From Dehalogenimonas sp. WBC-2 (GTDB taxonomy: Bacteria > Chloroflexota > Dehalococcoidia > Dehalococcoidales > Dehalococcoidaceae): 64,000 bases of DNA. Both the position numbers and the translations under genes were made by a program. The notes under the pieces are model-generated. The model saw only the letters and a program-made list of their open reading frames with translations, was not told the origin of the DNA and searched no databases. Positions 18,891 to 27,115 of this stretch are shown piece after piece; within the stretch, counting starts at the first letter, position 1, and each line of letters begins with the position of its first letter. The stretch spans positions 1,237,902 through 1,301,901 of the forward strand of contig CP011392.1 of NCBI GenBank assembly GCA_001005265.1, read 5' to 3'.

Positions 18891-19394
18891 CTACATGAAT
18901 CGGCTGATGTGCAATTTGAGAAAGAGGGCTATTTCCGACTTGTCGAAAGGCCACGCATAGACAGTATTTATACTTGGATGGAGTTTCTGGAATTGATTAA
19001 CTAGTTCAGGGATTTCCGTCTCGGCATGCTCGCCGCCGCGGGTCATCATCGGCGTAACCACTATGATCCGTTCCACCCCCTGCGCCACCGCATTTTCAAG
19101 TGCCGTCTCGACATCGGGTGCGCAGAACTCATTGTAACCCACCACCACCGGAAAAGCTGTCTCTTTTGACAGTTCCGCAGCAAGATCTTCGGAAGCGGCG
19201 AAAAACGGATCGTTCTTAGCAGTACGTGGCCAATTCTTTATCTTACTTTCAAGGTATGAATAGCGCTCATTGACCGGAGCCCCGTGTCCTTCTCTCTTCT
19301 GCTTGCCGTAAAAGGCAAAGAATTCCCCGAGTTCGGCGCGCGGAAAATCGTTAGGCGGGGCACCATGCATGACCAGTGCGATAATCGTTTTCAT
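18891..19394 (-). CDS. CbiX-like sirohydrochlorin chelatase family protein
   Basis: Class II chelatases of this type insert cobalt or iron into sirohydrochlorin. Two family segments are visible: an N-terminal IIALVMHGAPPNDFPR with the conserved His, and a C-terminal IIVVTPMMTRGGEHAETEIPE with the second metal-site His. The ATG at 19394 fits the family start; a longer frame to 19484 adds about 30 unsupported residues. Being about 168 aa, it carries more than the shortest CbiXS form. It diverges from the MerR/radical SAM/TRAP block. Function beyond the fold is inferred. Confidence 0.7.
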   Translation of the reverse strand: MKTIIALVMHGAPPNDFPRAELGEFFAFYGKQKREGHGAPVNERYSYLESKIKNWPRTAKNDPFFAASEDLAAELSKETAFPVVVGYNEFCAPDVETALENAVAQGVERIIVVTPMMTRGGEHAETEIPELVNQFQKLHPSINTVYAWPFDKSEIALFLKLHISRFM

Positions 19395-19532
19395 AAATCT
19401 CATACTACCACAAAATCTGGAAAAATAATCCTGATTTTTAGATGATTCAGCTTTCCCCCGACCCACCCAAATCATTAAAACCATTAGTGTGGATCCTGAT
19501 AAAAATTACGTAGTTTTAGCAATTTGCTAAAA

Positions 19533-19561
19533 TTGACTTCACAGTTTATTATAGCTTTAAT
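19533..19561 (+). promoter_or_regulatory. Candidate promoter of the MerR/radical SAM/TRAP unit
   Basis: TTGACT (19533-19538), 17-nt spacer, TTTAAT (19556-19561), 25 bp before the TTG start codon. Confidence 0.45.
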
Positions 19562-19585
19562 GAGATTTTTACAGGTTTTACAACA

Positions 19586-20203
19586 TTGAGCGACGAGCCA
19601 CTGATCACAATCGGTGAAGCCAGCAAGATGCTTGGCGTCAGCGAACCGGCATTGCGCGCCTGGACGGATGAAGGTGAAGTTAAGGCTTTTGTCACCCCGG
19701 GAGGGCACCGGCGCTATCTGAAATCAGATCTGAAAAAGTTCATCGGTCAAATTCAGCAGCAGTCAAGCGTTAAACAGTTGACCGACCAGCTTGAGGGTAC
19801 CGCTCCAGTTCATCGGAAAATAGATGAAATGTTTTTCCAATCCAATTCAGGTCCGACCATTCATGATGATACATGGCAGGATCGTTTCGCATCTCTTGGC
19901 CGTCAGCTTTTAGCCCTTCTCACCCAGTGCGTAACCCGTCCCTCAAAACCGGAGGAGACAATCAGCACGGCTAAGGACATTGGCCGTCAGTTCGGAGAAC
20001 TGACCCTGGAATTGGGGGTTCCACTGATCGATTCCATGCGGGCTTTCGTTCAACATCGTGACCCCGTTCTCAAGGCGATTTTTGACCTGCGGAAAAATGG
20101 CGAAGCCTCAGAACGACAGATTGCCGATGCGGTTCCTCTGGTCAACAGGGCAATGGACGAAGCCTTGGTTGCCATGACGGCAGTCCGGATGTCGTCCAGG
20201 TAA
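19586..20203 (+). CDS. MerR-type helix-turn-helix regulator with C-terminal helical sensor domain
   Basis: A 205-aa putative regulator. The first 55 residues are a MerR/excisionase winged helix (LITIGEASKMLGVSEPALRAW, PGGHRRY). After a glutamine-rich linker, residues of about 95-200 form an all-helical domain reminiscent of RsbR-type N-terminal sensors, with the conserved helix FGELTLELGVPLIDSMRAFV. It starts at TTG with AGG upstream. Being first in the block, it probably controls the radical SAM and transporter genes. The ligand is unknown. Confidence 0.75.
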   Translation: MSDEPLITIGEASKMLGVSEPALRAWTDEGEVKAFVTPGGHRRYLKSDLKKFIGQIQQQSSVKQLTDQLEGTAPVHRKIDEMFFQSNSGPTIHDDTWQDRFASLGRQLLALLTQCVTRPSKPEETISTAKDIGRQFGELTLELGVPLIDSMRAFVQHRDPVLKAIFDLRKNGEASERQIADAVPLVNRAMDEALVAMTAVRMSSR

Positions 20204-20259
20204 CTTCCCTAATATAGACCCGGGCGCCATTTTGTTATTGAACTTCTAGGAGACAGAAC

Positions 20260-21366
20260 ATGTTATCAGCCACGTACCATGCCTCCGATGTTATCGCTCC
20301 CCGTTTGCAATTAGTGGCCTGGGAGATAACTCGCAGTTGTAACCTCAGTTGCGCCCACTGCCGCGCTTCGGCCCATAGAGATAGCTATGAGGGTGAACTC
20401 TCGACCGAAGAATGCTTTAAGCTGGTCGATCAAATCGCTGAAGTCGCCAAACCGATCCTGATCTTGACCGGAGGCGAACCGCTGTTGCGGCAGGACGCCT
20501 TTGAAGTTGGCAGGTACGCCTCAGAAAAAGGCTTTCGGGTTGTCATGGGTACCAACGGAACTCTGGTCACTGAGGCGATTGCTGCGCGGATGAAAGCAGT
20601 ACCTTTATCAAGGATAAGTATCAGTCTCGATTTCCCAACGGCGGCTCTCCAGGATAAATTCCGGGGTTCCAGCGGTGCCTTCCAGGCTGCCCTGACCGGT
20701 ATCAGAAATGCTCAGCGCGCTGGCGTCGAAGTCCAGATCAACATGACCGTGACCCGGCAAAACGTACAATACCTGCCAGAATTAGTGGATCTGGCGCTGT
20801 CACTAAAGGTGGCAGCATTTCATCCGTTCATGCTCGTACCAACAGGCCGCGGCAAGGGGTTGGCGCAGGAGGAACTCTCTCCGGAGGACTACGAAACGAC
20901 TTTGAAATGGATCTTTCATAAACAGAAAGAACTCGGCGACCGGCTTTCATTCAAACCCACTGATGCTCCTCACTACTACAGGATTGCCCAACAATGCGGC
21001 GGCTTGGATAGCGGATACGGACATCACGGCCACGGCGGCCTGAACGCTCATACACGGGGTTGTTTGGCGGGCACTGGTTTCTGCTTTATTTCCCACATCG
21101 GACAGGTCCAGGGTTGCGGCTATCTCGATATTGAAGCCGGAAATATCCGCGAAAATACCTTCGCTGAAGTTTGGAACAACTCTCCCCTTTTCTGTGAGAT
21201 CCGTGATCTTTCCAATCTTAAGGGAAAATGCGGTTTCTGCGAATTCAAAACGGTCTGCGGCGGATGCCGGGCTCGGGCGTATGAAGTGACCGGGGATTAC
21301 ATGGCTGCCGAACCGTATTGTTCATATAAGCCTTCTGGGCCTCATGCGGGCGCTATCCAAGAATGA
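20260..21366 (+). CDS. Radical SAM/SPASM enzyme of the AhbD/NirJ (haem biosynthesis) type
   Basis: Binds S-adenosylmethionine on a 4Fe-4S cluster held by C27, C31 and C34 (SCNLSCAHC). The C-terminal SPASM part has the pattern GCLAGTGFCF, CGYLDIEAGNIRE and KCGFCEFKTVCGGCRARAY, ending in AEPYC. This arrangement is typical of AhbC/AhbD and NirJ, which alter tetrapyrrole side chains (decarboxylation or propionate loss). GGAG lies upstream of the ATG. An insert GHHGHGGLNAH is His/Gly-rich. No full haem pathway is visible here, so the substrate is open; PqqE-like peptide chemistry is the alternative. Confidence 0.85.
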   Translation: MLSATYHASDVIAPRLQLVAWEITRSCNLSCAHCRASAHRDSYEGELSTEECFKLVDQIAEVAKPILILTGGEPLLRQDAFEVGRYASEKGFRVVMGTNGTLVTEAIAARMKAVPLSRISISLDFPTAALQDKFRGSSGAFQAALTGIRNAQRAGVEVQINMTVTRQNVQYLPELVDLALSLKVAAFHPFMLVPTGRGKGLAQEELSPEDYETTLKWIFHKQKELGDRLSFKPTDAPHYYRIAQQCGGLDSGYGHHGHGGLNAHTRGCLAGTGFCFISHIGQVQGCGYLDIEAGNIRENTFAEVWNNSPLFCEIRDLSNLKGKCGFCEFKTVCGGCRARAYEVTGDYMAAEPYCSYKPSGPHAGAIQE

Positions 21367-21420
21367 ATCACACTGATTGTTGTGACCAAAACTCCGAACC
21401 TTATTAGCTAACGATGTATT

Positions 21421-23526
21421 ATGTCTAGCGATATTAGATTGAGAGCGACAAGTGAGCCGGACCGGGGCGGCGGCCTTTCACGATACTACTACATGCCGTT
21501 GCCGGTTAAAGTTATATTCCTCCTGGCGCCGGTGGTCGCAGTGGTGCTTTTCATTTTTCACTGGTTTTCAATCCCTATTTTCGGTAAGGTTATGGCGGGA
21601 ACCGTTTACTATTACCTGCTCTACGCTATATTAGGCTTCAATATCTTTATGGGGCTGGGAGCCAGCCGGAAGCTCAACCGCCAGGCACCGCCGTGGTACG
21701 ATTACATTTTGGCCTTCATCCTCTGGGGTGTAATCGTCTTCTTCCTATTCAACGCCGATGAGATCGCCTACCGGAATTGGGATTCTCCGCCAAACAATTG
21801 GGTCTTCGCTTCTGCTCTGGTGATCGGTGCGTTGGCCATTGAAGCCAGCCGCCGGGTGGGTGGCTGGGCTCTGGCAATTCTACTTCTGTTCTCCATTATC
21901 TATCCGCTATTTGCTTCAAATCCGTTCCTTACTCACAATTTCGGCGGCGTTTTCTACGGGGTATCATTCCCGTTCAAGGAAATCATCAGCTCCTTTGCTT
22001 TTGGAGAGGATGGCATGCTCGGCGTGCCCGCCCGTATGCTCGGTGAATTGGTGCTGGGCTTTTTCCTTTTCGCCGGACTTGTGATGGGCATGGGCGGAGG
22101 TGAATTCTTCATGAAGCTGGCCAATTCCATCCTCGGCCGTGTCCGCGGCGGCCAGGCCAAGGTGGCTATCTTGGTCAGCGGTTTCTTCGGCAGCATCACC
22201 GGCAGCCCGATCGCCAATATTGCCGGAACCGGAGCTTTTACTATCCCCGCCATGAAACAGGCCGGTTTTCAGCCTGAATATGCCGCCGCGGTTGAAGCCA
22301 CTGCTTCCACCGGCAGCGACACCATGCCCCCGGTCCTCGGCGGCCTGGTATTCTTGATGGTCATCTTCTTCGGCGTTGATTATGCTGATGTAGTTGTGGC
22401 AGCTTTCATCCCTTCTATCCTGTTTTTTCTTGGTCTACTGGTTCAGGTAGACGGTTATGCAGCCAGGAAGAAACTCCGCGGCCAGGTCAGGGGAACCACA
22501 GGTGTCTGGTGGCGGGTGCTGGCTGAAGGTTGGGTGTACATAGTGGCATTAGGCATCCTCGTCTTCGGTCTGGTATACATGCGGTGGGGTGCGATAACGC
22601 CGCTTTATGCCGTCGCCGCGGTTCTCGTTCTTCAGCTTATCCAATGGGCTCTTATACGGGGATTGAGGCGGAAAAACGGTGCAAACACTTCTCCCATTTC
22701 ATCCGACCTCAAGAGAACCTGGAAACACGTTGAAACCGGCCTGGTTCAAACTTCAGGGCTGATCAATTACACCGTAGCCGTTTTTTTAGGCATGGGCTTC
22801 ATACTAGTAGGTCTGCTCAAGACCGGTATGGCGGCAGGGCTCGCCAACTGGATCGTTTCTTCCGGCGGCGATAACCTCTATGCTGTCCTTGCGGTTTGCG
22901 CCGTATTTTGTATCGTCATGGGTATGGTTGGATTGCAGCGAACCGCATATATATTTCTGGCAGTGATCGCGGTTCCTGCGGTTATCGCCATCAGCAAATT
23001 AGCTCCTGAATTTCAGGCTGCAGGCGGTCTTTCGGTTATCGGGCTTAATTTATTCCTGATCTTTTATTCATCCCTGGGTGGTATCACTCCGCCGGTCGCT
23101 ATTCATTCCTTCATCGCTGCCAACATCGCGGGGGCCCATCCTATGCGCACCGCATGGCTGTCATACCGCCTTGGAGCGGTACTTATTTTCCTTCCTTTTT
23201 TCTTCATCCTTCAGCCGTCGCTGCTAATTATCAATTCTGTGTGGTGGCAGATAATGATCCACTTTGCCGCTGCAGCAACCGGTATCTGGCTGCTTTCTTC
23301 AGGACTTGCCGCTTATCTCATCGGAATCGGCAGCCTGAACCGATGGCAGAGGATACTTCTAATATTCGGCGGTTTCTCGCTGGCTTTTCCTCAGCCGGTC
23401 GTATTCGGTCTTGGCCTTTTCCTAAGCATTGCGACTATCGCTGTTTCCGTTAATCAAAACCGCCAGAAGTCCAGGGTCGTTTCAGATACGGTCAACGGAC
23501 ACATAGAATTATTGGAGGATGTGTAG
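21421..23526 (+). CDS. TRAP transporter fused permease (4TM/12TM, TAXI type)
   Basis: A secondary-transport permease of 701 aa in which the small DctQ-like and large DctM-like subunits are fused. About 16 or more hydrophobic segments run through the protein. The conserved loop GSITGSPIANIAGTGAFTIP and the segment EATASTGSDTMPPVLGGLVF mark the DctM/TRAP fused family. Uptake is driven by a Na+ or H+ gradient and needs the TAXI binding protein, encoded directly downstream. The stop codon abuts the next ATG. Confidence 0.93.
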   Translation: MSSDIRLRATSEPDRGGGLSRYYYMPLPVKVIFLLAPVVAVVLFIFHWFSIPIFGKVMAGTVYYYLLYAILGFNIFMGLGASRKLNRQAPPWYDYILAFILWGVIVFFLFNADEIAYRNWDSPPNNWVFASALVIGALAIEASRRVGGWALAILLLFSIIYPLFASNPFLTHNFGGVFYGVSFPFKEIISSFAFGEDGMLGVPARMLGELVLGFFLFAGLVMGMGGGEFFMKLANSILGRVRGGQAKVAILVSGFFGSITGSPIANIAGTGAFTIPAMKQAGFQPEYAAAVEATASTGSDTMPPVLGGLVFLMVIFFGVDYADVVVAAFIPSILFFLGLLVQVDGYAARKKLRGQVRGTTGVWWRVLAEGWVYIVALGILVFGLVYMRWGAITPLYAVAAVLVLQLIQWALIRGLRRKNGANTSPISSDLKRTWKHVETGLVQTSGLINYTVAVFLGMGFILVGLLKTGMAAGLANWIVSSGGDNLYAVLAVCAVFCIVMGMVGLQRTAYIFLAVIAVPAVIAISKLAPEFQAAGGLSVIGLNLFLIFYSSLGGITPPVAIHSFIAANIAGAHPMRTAWLSYRLGAVLIFLPFFFILQPSLLIINSVWWQIMIHFAAAATGIWLLSSGLAAYLIGIGSLNRWQRILLIFGGFSLAFPQPVVFGLGLFLSIATIAVSVNQNRQKSRVVSDTVNGHIELLEDV

Positions 23527-24792
23527 ATGAAAACGGTTTTCAAAAAATGGATTCAGGTCTTAATGGCAGTCAGTCTGTCTGCGATGTTACTGTGGGGATG
23601 TGGCGGCCACCCGGCTTCGGATGATCAAGACACCGACGACGCTTTTACGTGGCCTGCGGCGCTTCACTTCGCCGCCACCGGTTCATCTGGCGAAGCTAAG
23701 ATGGTTAGTTGGGCATCAGTGATGCAGAACGGCCTGGATGGACCGATCATCCGCGTCGTAAACGAGGCAGCTTGGACAAACACATACCAGGACATGAAAG
23801 CTAACCAGATGGTACTGTCCCAGATCGACAAATCAACTCTCAAAGACAGTATCGAAGCCCTGAACGAGTACGCCTCTGCGGACGGAGGCCCCTGGATGGC
23901 GGGCATGGTTTGGGTAGATTCGTTAGCTTCAACAGGTTTTATGGTCCGTGGCAATTCAACTATTTTCAAACCTGAGGACATCAAACCCGGTACCAGGATA
24001 GCCATCTGGAACGACAAGTCGGCGACATTATCTCCTTTCCTTTCGTTATTGGCATGGGCCGGAGTTTCGGAGCAAGATATTGTCTGGGTCAACACCGGCT
24101 CTTACGATGCCTGTCCCCGCGCGGTCGTTGAAGGTCGTGCCGATATCGCCATGGCGGCGCCTGTCGCTCCGTCTGTCATGGAAGCCTCTGCTGCCCCATC
24201 AGGTATCAGGTATATCTCCCTCAAACCCGCTGATAACCCTCAGGGCGCTGCCGCTTTCCTGCAAAACAGTCCGCTTTACGATTTTGGACCGATAACTGCA
24301 GGCCCTGATAGCGCCATAGGCACATGGACTATCTCAAGCTACAAATATCTGGGTGCCAATATGGACACAGATCCTGAACTGATCTACAACCTGGTAAAAT
24401 GGCTTGATGAAAACTACGACCTTTACAAGGATAGTTATACTTCAAACACCAATATGACCTTACAAGATGTTTTATTGACGCTTCAAACTACCTTTATGCC
24501 GGTTCATCCCGGCCTCGTTAAGTACCTGAAGGAAAAAGGCATCTGGAATGCTGACTATGAAAAGCGCAACGAGACAAATATCGCGCTCTTTCAGAAATAT
24601 GTGGATGGTTATAAAGAAGCGATGACCCTGGCGACTGCGCAAAACATAGATATCAAACCTAACAATTTAGCATGGATAGAATTTTGGGAAAACTACAAAA
24701 AAGATAAAGGCATACCGCTGATCAGAATGCACCTAAGCCTTAGTCAGAATGCAGCAATTGTACTTCCCTCCGGTTACATAGACCCGGCGTAA
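23527..24792 (+). CDS. TAXI-family TRAP transporter solute-binding lipoprotein
   Basis: The extracytoplasmic receptor for the fused TRAP permease. A lipoprotein signal ends in AMLLWGC (lipidated C25). The body has the TAXI layout: FAATGSSGEAKMVSWASVM near the start, KPGTRIAIWNDKSATLSPF, then DACPRAVVEGRADIAMAAP. Substrates of TAXI systems are mostly dicarboxylates or amino acids, but most are unassigned. Here the receptor gene follows the permease. At 421 aa it is longer than many TAXI proteins (about 320 aa). Confidence 0.9.
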   Translation: MKTVFKKWIQVLMAVSLSAMLLWGCGGHPASDDQDTDDAFTWPAALHFAATGSSGEAKMVSWASVMQNGLDGPIIRVVNEAAWTNTYQDMKANQMVLSQIDKSTLKDSIEALNEYASADGGPWMAGMVWVDSLASTGFMVRGNSTIFKPEDIKPGTRIAIWNDKSATLSPFLSLLAWAGVSEQDIVWVNTGSYDACPRAVVEGRADIAMAAPVAPSVMEASAAPSGIRYISLKPADNPQGAAAFLQNSPLYDFGPITAGPDSAIGTWTISSYKYLGANMDTDPELIYNLVKWLDENYDLYKDSYTSNTNMTLQDVLLTLQTTFMPVHPGLVKYLKEKGIWNADYEKRNETNIALFQKYVDGYKEAMTLATAQNIDIKPNNLAWIEFWENYKKDKGIPLIRMHLSLSQNAAIVLPSGYIDPA

Positions 24793-24860
24793 CGATGTAA
24801 CCCCCTGGCGGTCAAACAGAGCATCTAATAAACCTAAATCACTGAACATACTCCCGTTGT

Positions 24861-25064
24861 TTGTTCATAGTTGAGGGAGAAGTTGGCCAACTCAAGGACG
24901 AGCATGGTGTGGTACAGGGCAAGCGCTCCTTCGCTCATGCAGCAGCCGTCGTCGGTGATACAGTGGGCGGCCCTTTGAAACCCACTGCGGGACCATCTTT
25001 ACATGTACTAATCAAGCTACTCTCCACCATCACTTTGATGTTGCTACCTCTGTTCATCTAAAAA
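24861..25064 (+). pseudogene. hppA: Remnant of hppA (membrane pyrophosphatase), C-terminal end only
   Basis: The reading frame gives [20 protein letters not shown] followed by [14 protein letters not shown]. This is the unmistakable last cytoplasmic loop and final membrane helix of H+-translocating pyrophosphatases (family form [24 protein letters not shown]). Only about 55 residues are recognisable of an enzyme of about 700. Conserved DPFKD is changed to GPLKP, so this is a decayed fragment. A hairpin terminator still follows at 25081. It may be left from deletion or recombination at a former hppA locus. Confidence 0.75.
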
Positions 25065-25080
25065 AGCGTCTTTATCTTAA

Positions 25081-25118
25081 AAGAGGAAGCGGCAAACTAT
25101 TTAACCGCTTCCCTCTTT
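25081..25118 (+). terminator. Hairpin terminator behind the hppA remnant
   Basis: AAGAGGAAGCGG pairs with CCGCTTCCCTCTT with one bulged C, around a 12-nt loop. Probably the terminator of the former gene. Confidence 0.6.
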
Positions 25119-25238
25119 ATCAAATATTCCTCAAAAACAGGCATCCACTGCATCCAATGTGTATTGTCTTTTGTTATCTTGAGATCACTCTCGGCTTCAC
25201 CAGCTTCAGGTCAAAAAACAAACTTTCTCCTCGCTTCC

Positions 25239-25267
25239 TTGACAATCTCCTAATTAAAAGATAGCAT
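25239..25267 (+). promoter_or_regulatory. Promoter of the small lipoprotein gene
   Basis: TTGACA (25239-25244), 17-nt spacer, TAGCAT (25262-25267). The ATG follows 14 bp later, leaving a leader of about 8 nt without a Shine-Dalgarno. Confidence 0.6.
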
Positions 25268-25281
25268 CGTAGCCAAAATCT

Positions 25282-25698
25282 ATGAGAATAATTCGCTTGT
25301 TCGTGGCAGCGGGTGTTTCATTTATTTTGTTGTTCTCCTCCGGGTGTTCGGATATCGGGAATATTTTCAAATCGGATAACCAAGACAGTTCCATACCCAC
25401 CACAACTCCTCCACCAAACACCGTCATTACCAAGCCTAAACCACTTATCAAATCTGTAGAAGCAACTACTAGCGGAATGGGTGATAAATATTTCGCCATT
25501 TTGGAAATAACCATTGAAAATCAAGGTACCGATGGTACTATAATTGTTAAAGCTACCTTAACTCAAGCAGGACAGACTCAGACAAACGAGATGGTAACTA
25601 GCATGAGTAAGGGTAAGATACAGGTACTCCGGTTAGTTTTCCCTCTTAAATGGTTGGGAGGGGAATGGACACAGTCAGTTGAAACAACCGTGCCGTGA
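25282..25698 (+). CDS. Small putative lipoprotein of unknown function
   Basis: 138 aa. The signal peptide ends in a lipobox FSSGC (C22). A low-complexity Thr/Pro linker (PTTTPPPNT) follows, then a compact beta-rich domain of about 80 residues (YFAILEITIENQGTDGTIIVKATL), which looks like a small Ig-like or CARDB-like fold. I do not recognise the family. AT-rich compared with neighbours. It stands alone between the hppA remnant and a 1-kb gene-free stretch. Confidence 0.7.
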   Translation: MRIIRLFVAAGVSFILLFSSGCSDIGNIFKSDNQDSSIPTTTPPPNTVITKPKPLIKSVEATTSGMGDKYFAILEITIENQGTDGTIIVKATLTQAGQTQTNEMVTSMSKGKIQVLRLVFPLKWLGGEWTQSVETTVP

Positions 25699-26137
25699 TA
25701 AAAAAGCAAAGATCAAATTCGATTAGGTATTAAGATAGGTCTGGGTGGCATCACATATACGCATTTATACGACATGATGGCGAGTTAACCTTAGTCTATC
25801 TTGGTCGCTCTGACAGAGTTAAGCACCCCCTGAAACGGTATTGAGTTTCCCTCATTTCTGTACAGACATCCCTCGTTGGGTAACAAACATGTATGACCTT
25901 AATTATGGGATGCATTAGATTTCTGAATGTATGATGAAATATTCCATCGAGGCTGAACACAAACCGAAGGTTCTGTCTAATGATTGCGGGCGGTCACCAA
26001 CGGTCTCGAATCAAATGATTCTATTTAGACGAAGTTGAAGGAATAACCGATTTCTGGAACGTAGGTATATCTACAGCGGAACAGTGATCCCGATGTTTGT
26101 TCAGCAGTACTCGCAAACCCTAACCCATTCCCTCCCA
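25699..26137. other. Gene-free stretch
   Basis: About 440 bp without a supportable ORF, rRNA, tRNA or strong terminator on either strand. Confidence 0.5.
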
Positions 26138-26324
26138 AAATAAACCCTCAAATAGTTCAAAAACCCCATTGACAATCCTGCTACCGGTGATATATCATAT
26201 GTTCTCTATTCTTCTGGTGGTTATAAAGAGTATATGAATTATTTGTTTCTTCAGAAAACAACCGGTTGTTTTCATCGGTTTTAATCGTAAAAAGGGAGGT
26301 TGTTTTGGTTGTTTTTGCTTTTTT
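26138..26324 (+). repeat. Dispersed promoter/palindrome element, copy 1
   Basis: Matches 40537-40357 (other strand) over about 185 bp. Shared parts in order are AACCCTCAAA, a TTGACA promoter, GTTCTCTAT, TATTTGTTTCTTC, a 20-bp palindrome centred on ACAACCGGTTGT, TTTTAATCGTAAAAA, GAGGTTGTTTT and a further GTTGTTTTT. The promoter here is TTGACA (26169-26174), 18 nt, TATCAT (26193-26198). The palindrome is 26254-26273. GGTTGTTTT recurs at 26298 and 26307, followed by C-T6 (26318-26324). It may encode a small RNA or be a mobile promoter module. Confidence 0.75.
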
Positions 26325-26732
26325 GAGGAAAAACAATTAACACTCCTCAGCACAGCCGCCTGCGCGCCAAAAGTCGCACCTTGAAAACTGAAGAATTGAA
26401 CCCCGCAAATAGCCAAATTGTTGCTTTGAATCAAAACTCCAGGTCTCAAAAAACCGGTATTTGTGTCAAAACAATTCCTCTCAGATTTTTGGGCTTTGGA
26501 AGATCCCTTTCAATGATATATTCGTGGATGTTACCATAGGGGCAAGGCATACCTCGCCGCCCGTGATATCAACATAATTTGCCTGTTCGACCTTGGAGGG
26601 TTGAGATTTGAAATTTTTTCATAATTTAGCTCTTGTGATTTGGAATCGACTGTCCAGATATATATGGACGATTACATTTTTTTGTGCTTATGGTATCATT
26701 ACGTTTAATATCTGAGGTGGATCGTAGCTAAT
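26325..26732. other. Gene-free stretch after repeat copy 1
   Basis: About 400 bp with no supportable coding frame. The minus-strand ORF crossing it depends on the repeat and is interrupted by a stop at the equivalent place in copy 2. Confidence 0.45.
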
Positions 26733-27059
26733 ATGAAAATTGGACCTGGTGAACTTCTCTTAGTAGTAGCTGTTATCCTGATACTGGTCGGCGCCAGCCG
26801 CATGAAGAAAGTGTCTCAGGATGTTAAAAAACAGAATGATGCTGCCCGTCCGGTACGCCGCGCCGGTAGCGCCCCTGTCAAACCATCAATTAAATATCCC
26901 CAGCTTCAACTCTTGGGCGTGCTGGTGTTACTAGCCGGCGGTGCCATGGTTGGCATAGGTTATCTGCTGTCCCAACCGGGCATCACCTTGCTTTCAATCG
27001 CTGGTATCGCCGTTTTCGCCCTTGGCATCGCCTTTATCATCCTCGCCCGTCGCCGTTAA
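26733..27059 (+). CDS. Small membrane protein with TatA-like N-terminus
   Basis: 108 aa with three hydrophobic segments. The N-terminus IGPGELLLVVAVILILVGAS followed by RMKKVSQDVKK resembles TatA/TatB (short helix beginning GPxEL, then an amphipathic basic stretch). A typical TatA then has a charged tail, whereas here two further membrane helices follow (about residues 55-78 and 83-105). It could be a Tat-like translocase component or only a convergent membrane protein. A GAGGTGG lies 12 nt before the ATG. I do not recognise a named family. Confidence 0.65.
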   Translation: MKIGPGELLLVVAVILILVGASRMKKVSQDVKKQNDAARPVRRAGSAPVKPSIKYPQLQLLGVLVLLAGGAMVGIGYLLSQPGITLLSIAGIAVFALGIAFIILARRR

Positions 27060-27065
27060 ACGGCT

Positions 27066-27094
27066 TTGACACCCCCATATACGGGTGTTACACT
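27066..27094 (+). promoter_or_regulatory. Promoter of the nadK unit with a dyad in its spacer
   Basis: TTGACA (27066-27071), 17-nt spacer, TACACT (27089-27094). Arms ACACCC (27069-27074) and GGGTGT (27083-27088) form a 20-bp dyad across the spacer, a likely repressor site. Confidence 0.6.
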
Positions 27095-27115
27095 CATTTC
27101 AATCGGTGAGTATTC

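Noticed and set aside
26138-26328. Repeat copy 1 considered as a MITE with CCTCAAA/TTTGAGG ends
   Set aside because: Copy 2 lacks the right-hand end and no target-site duplication is visible; kept as an unclassified element.
26195-26449. 84-codon minus-strand ORF across repeat copy 1
   Set aside because: Its sequence derives from the repeat and the equivalent frame in copy 2 has a TAG; low-complexity Lys/Gln composition. The non-coding element explains it better.
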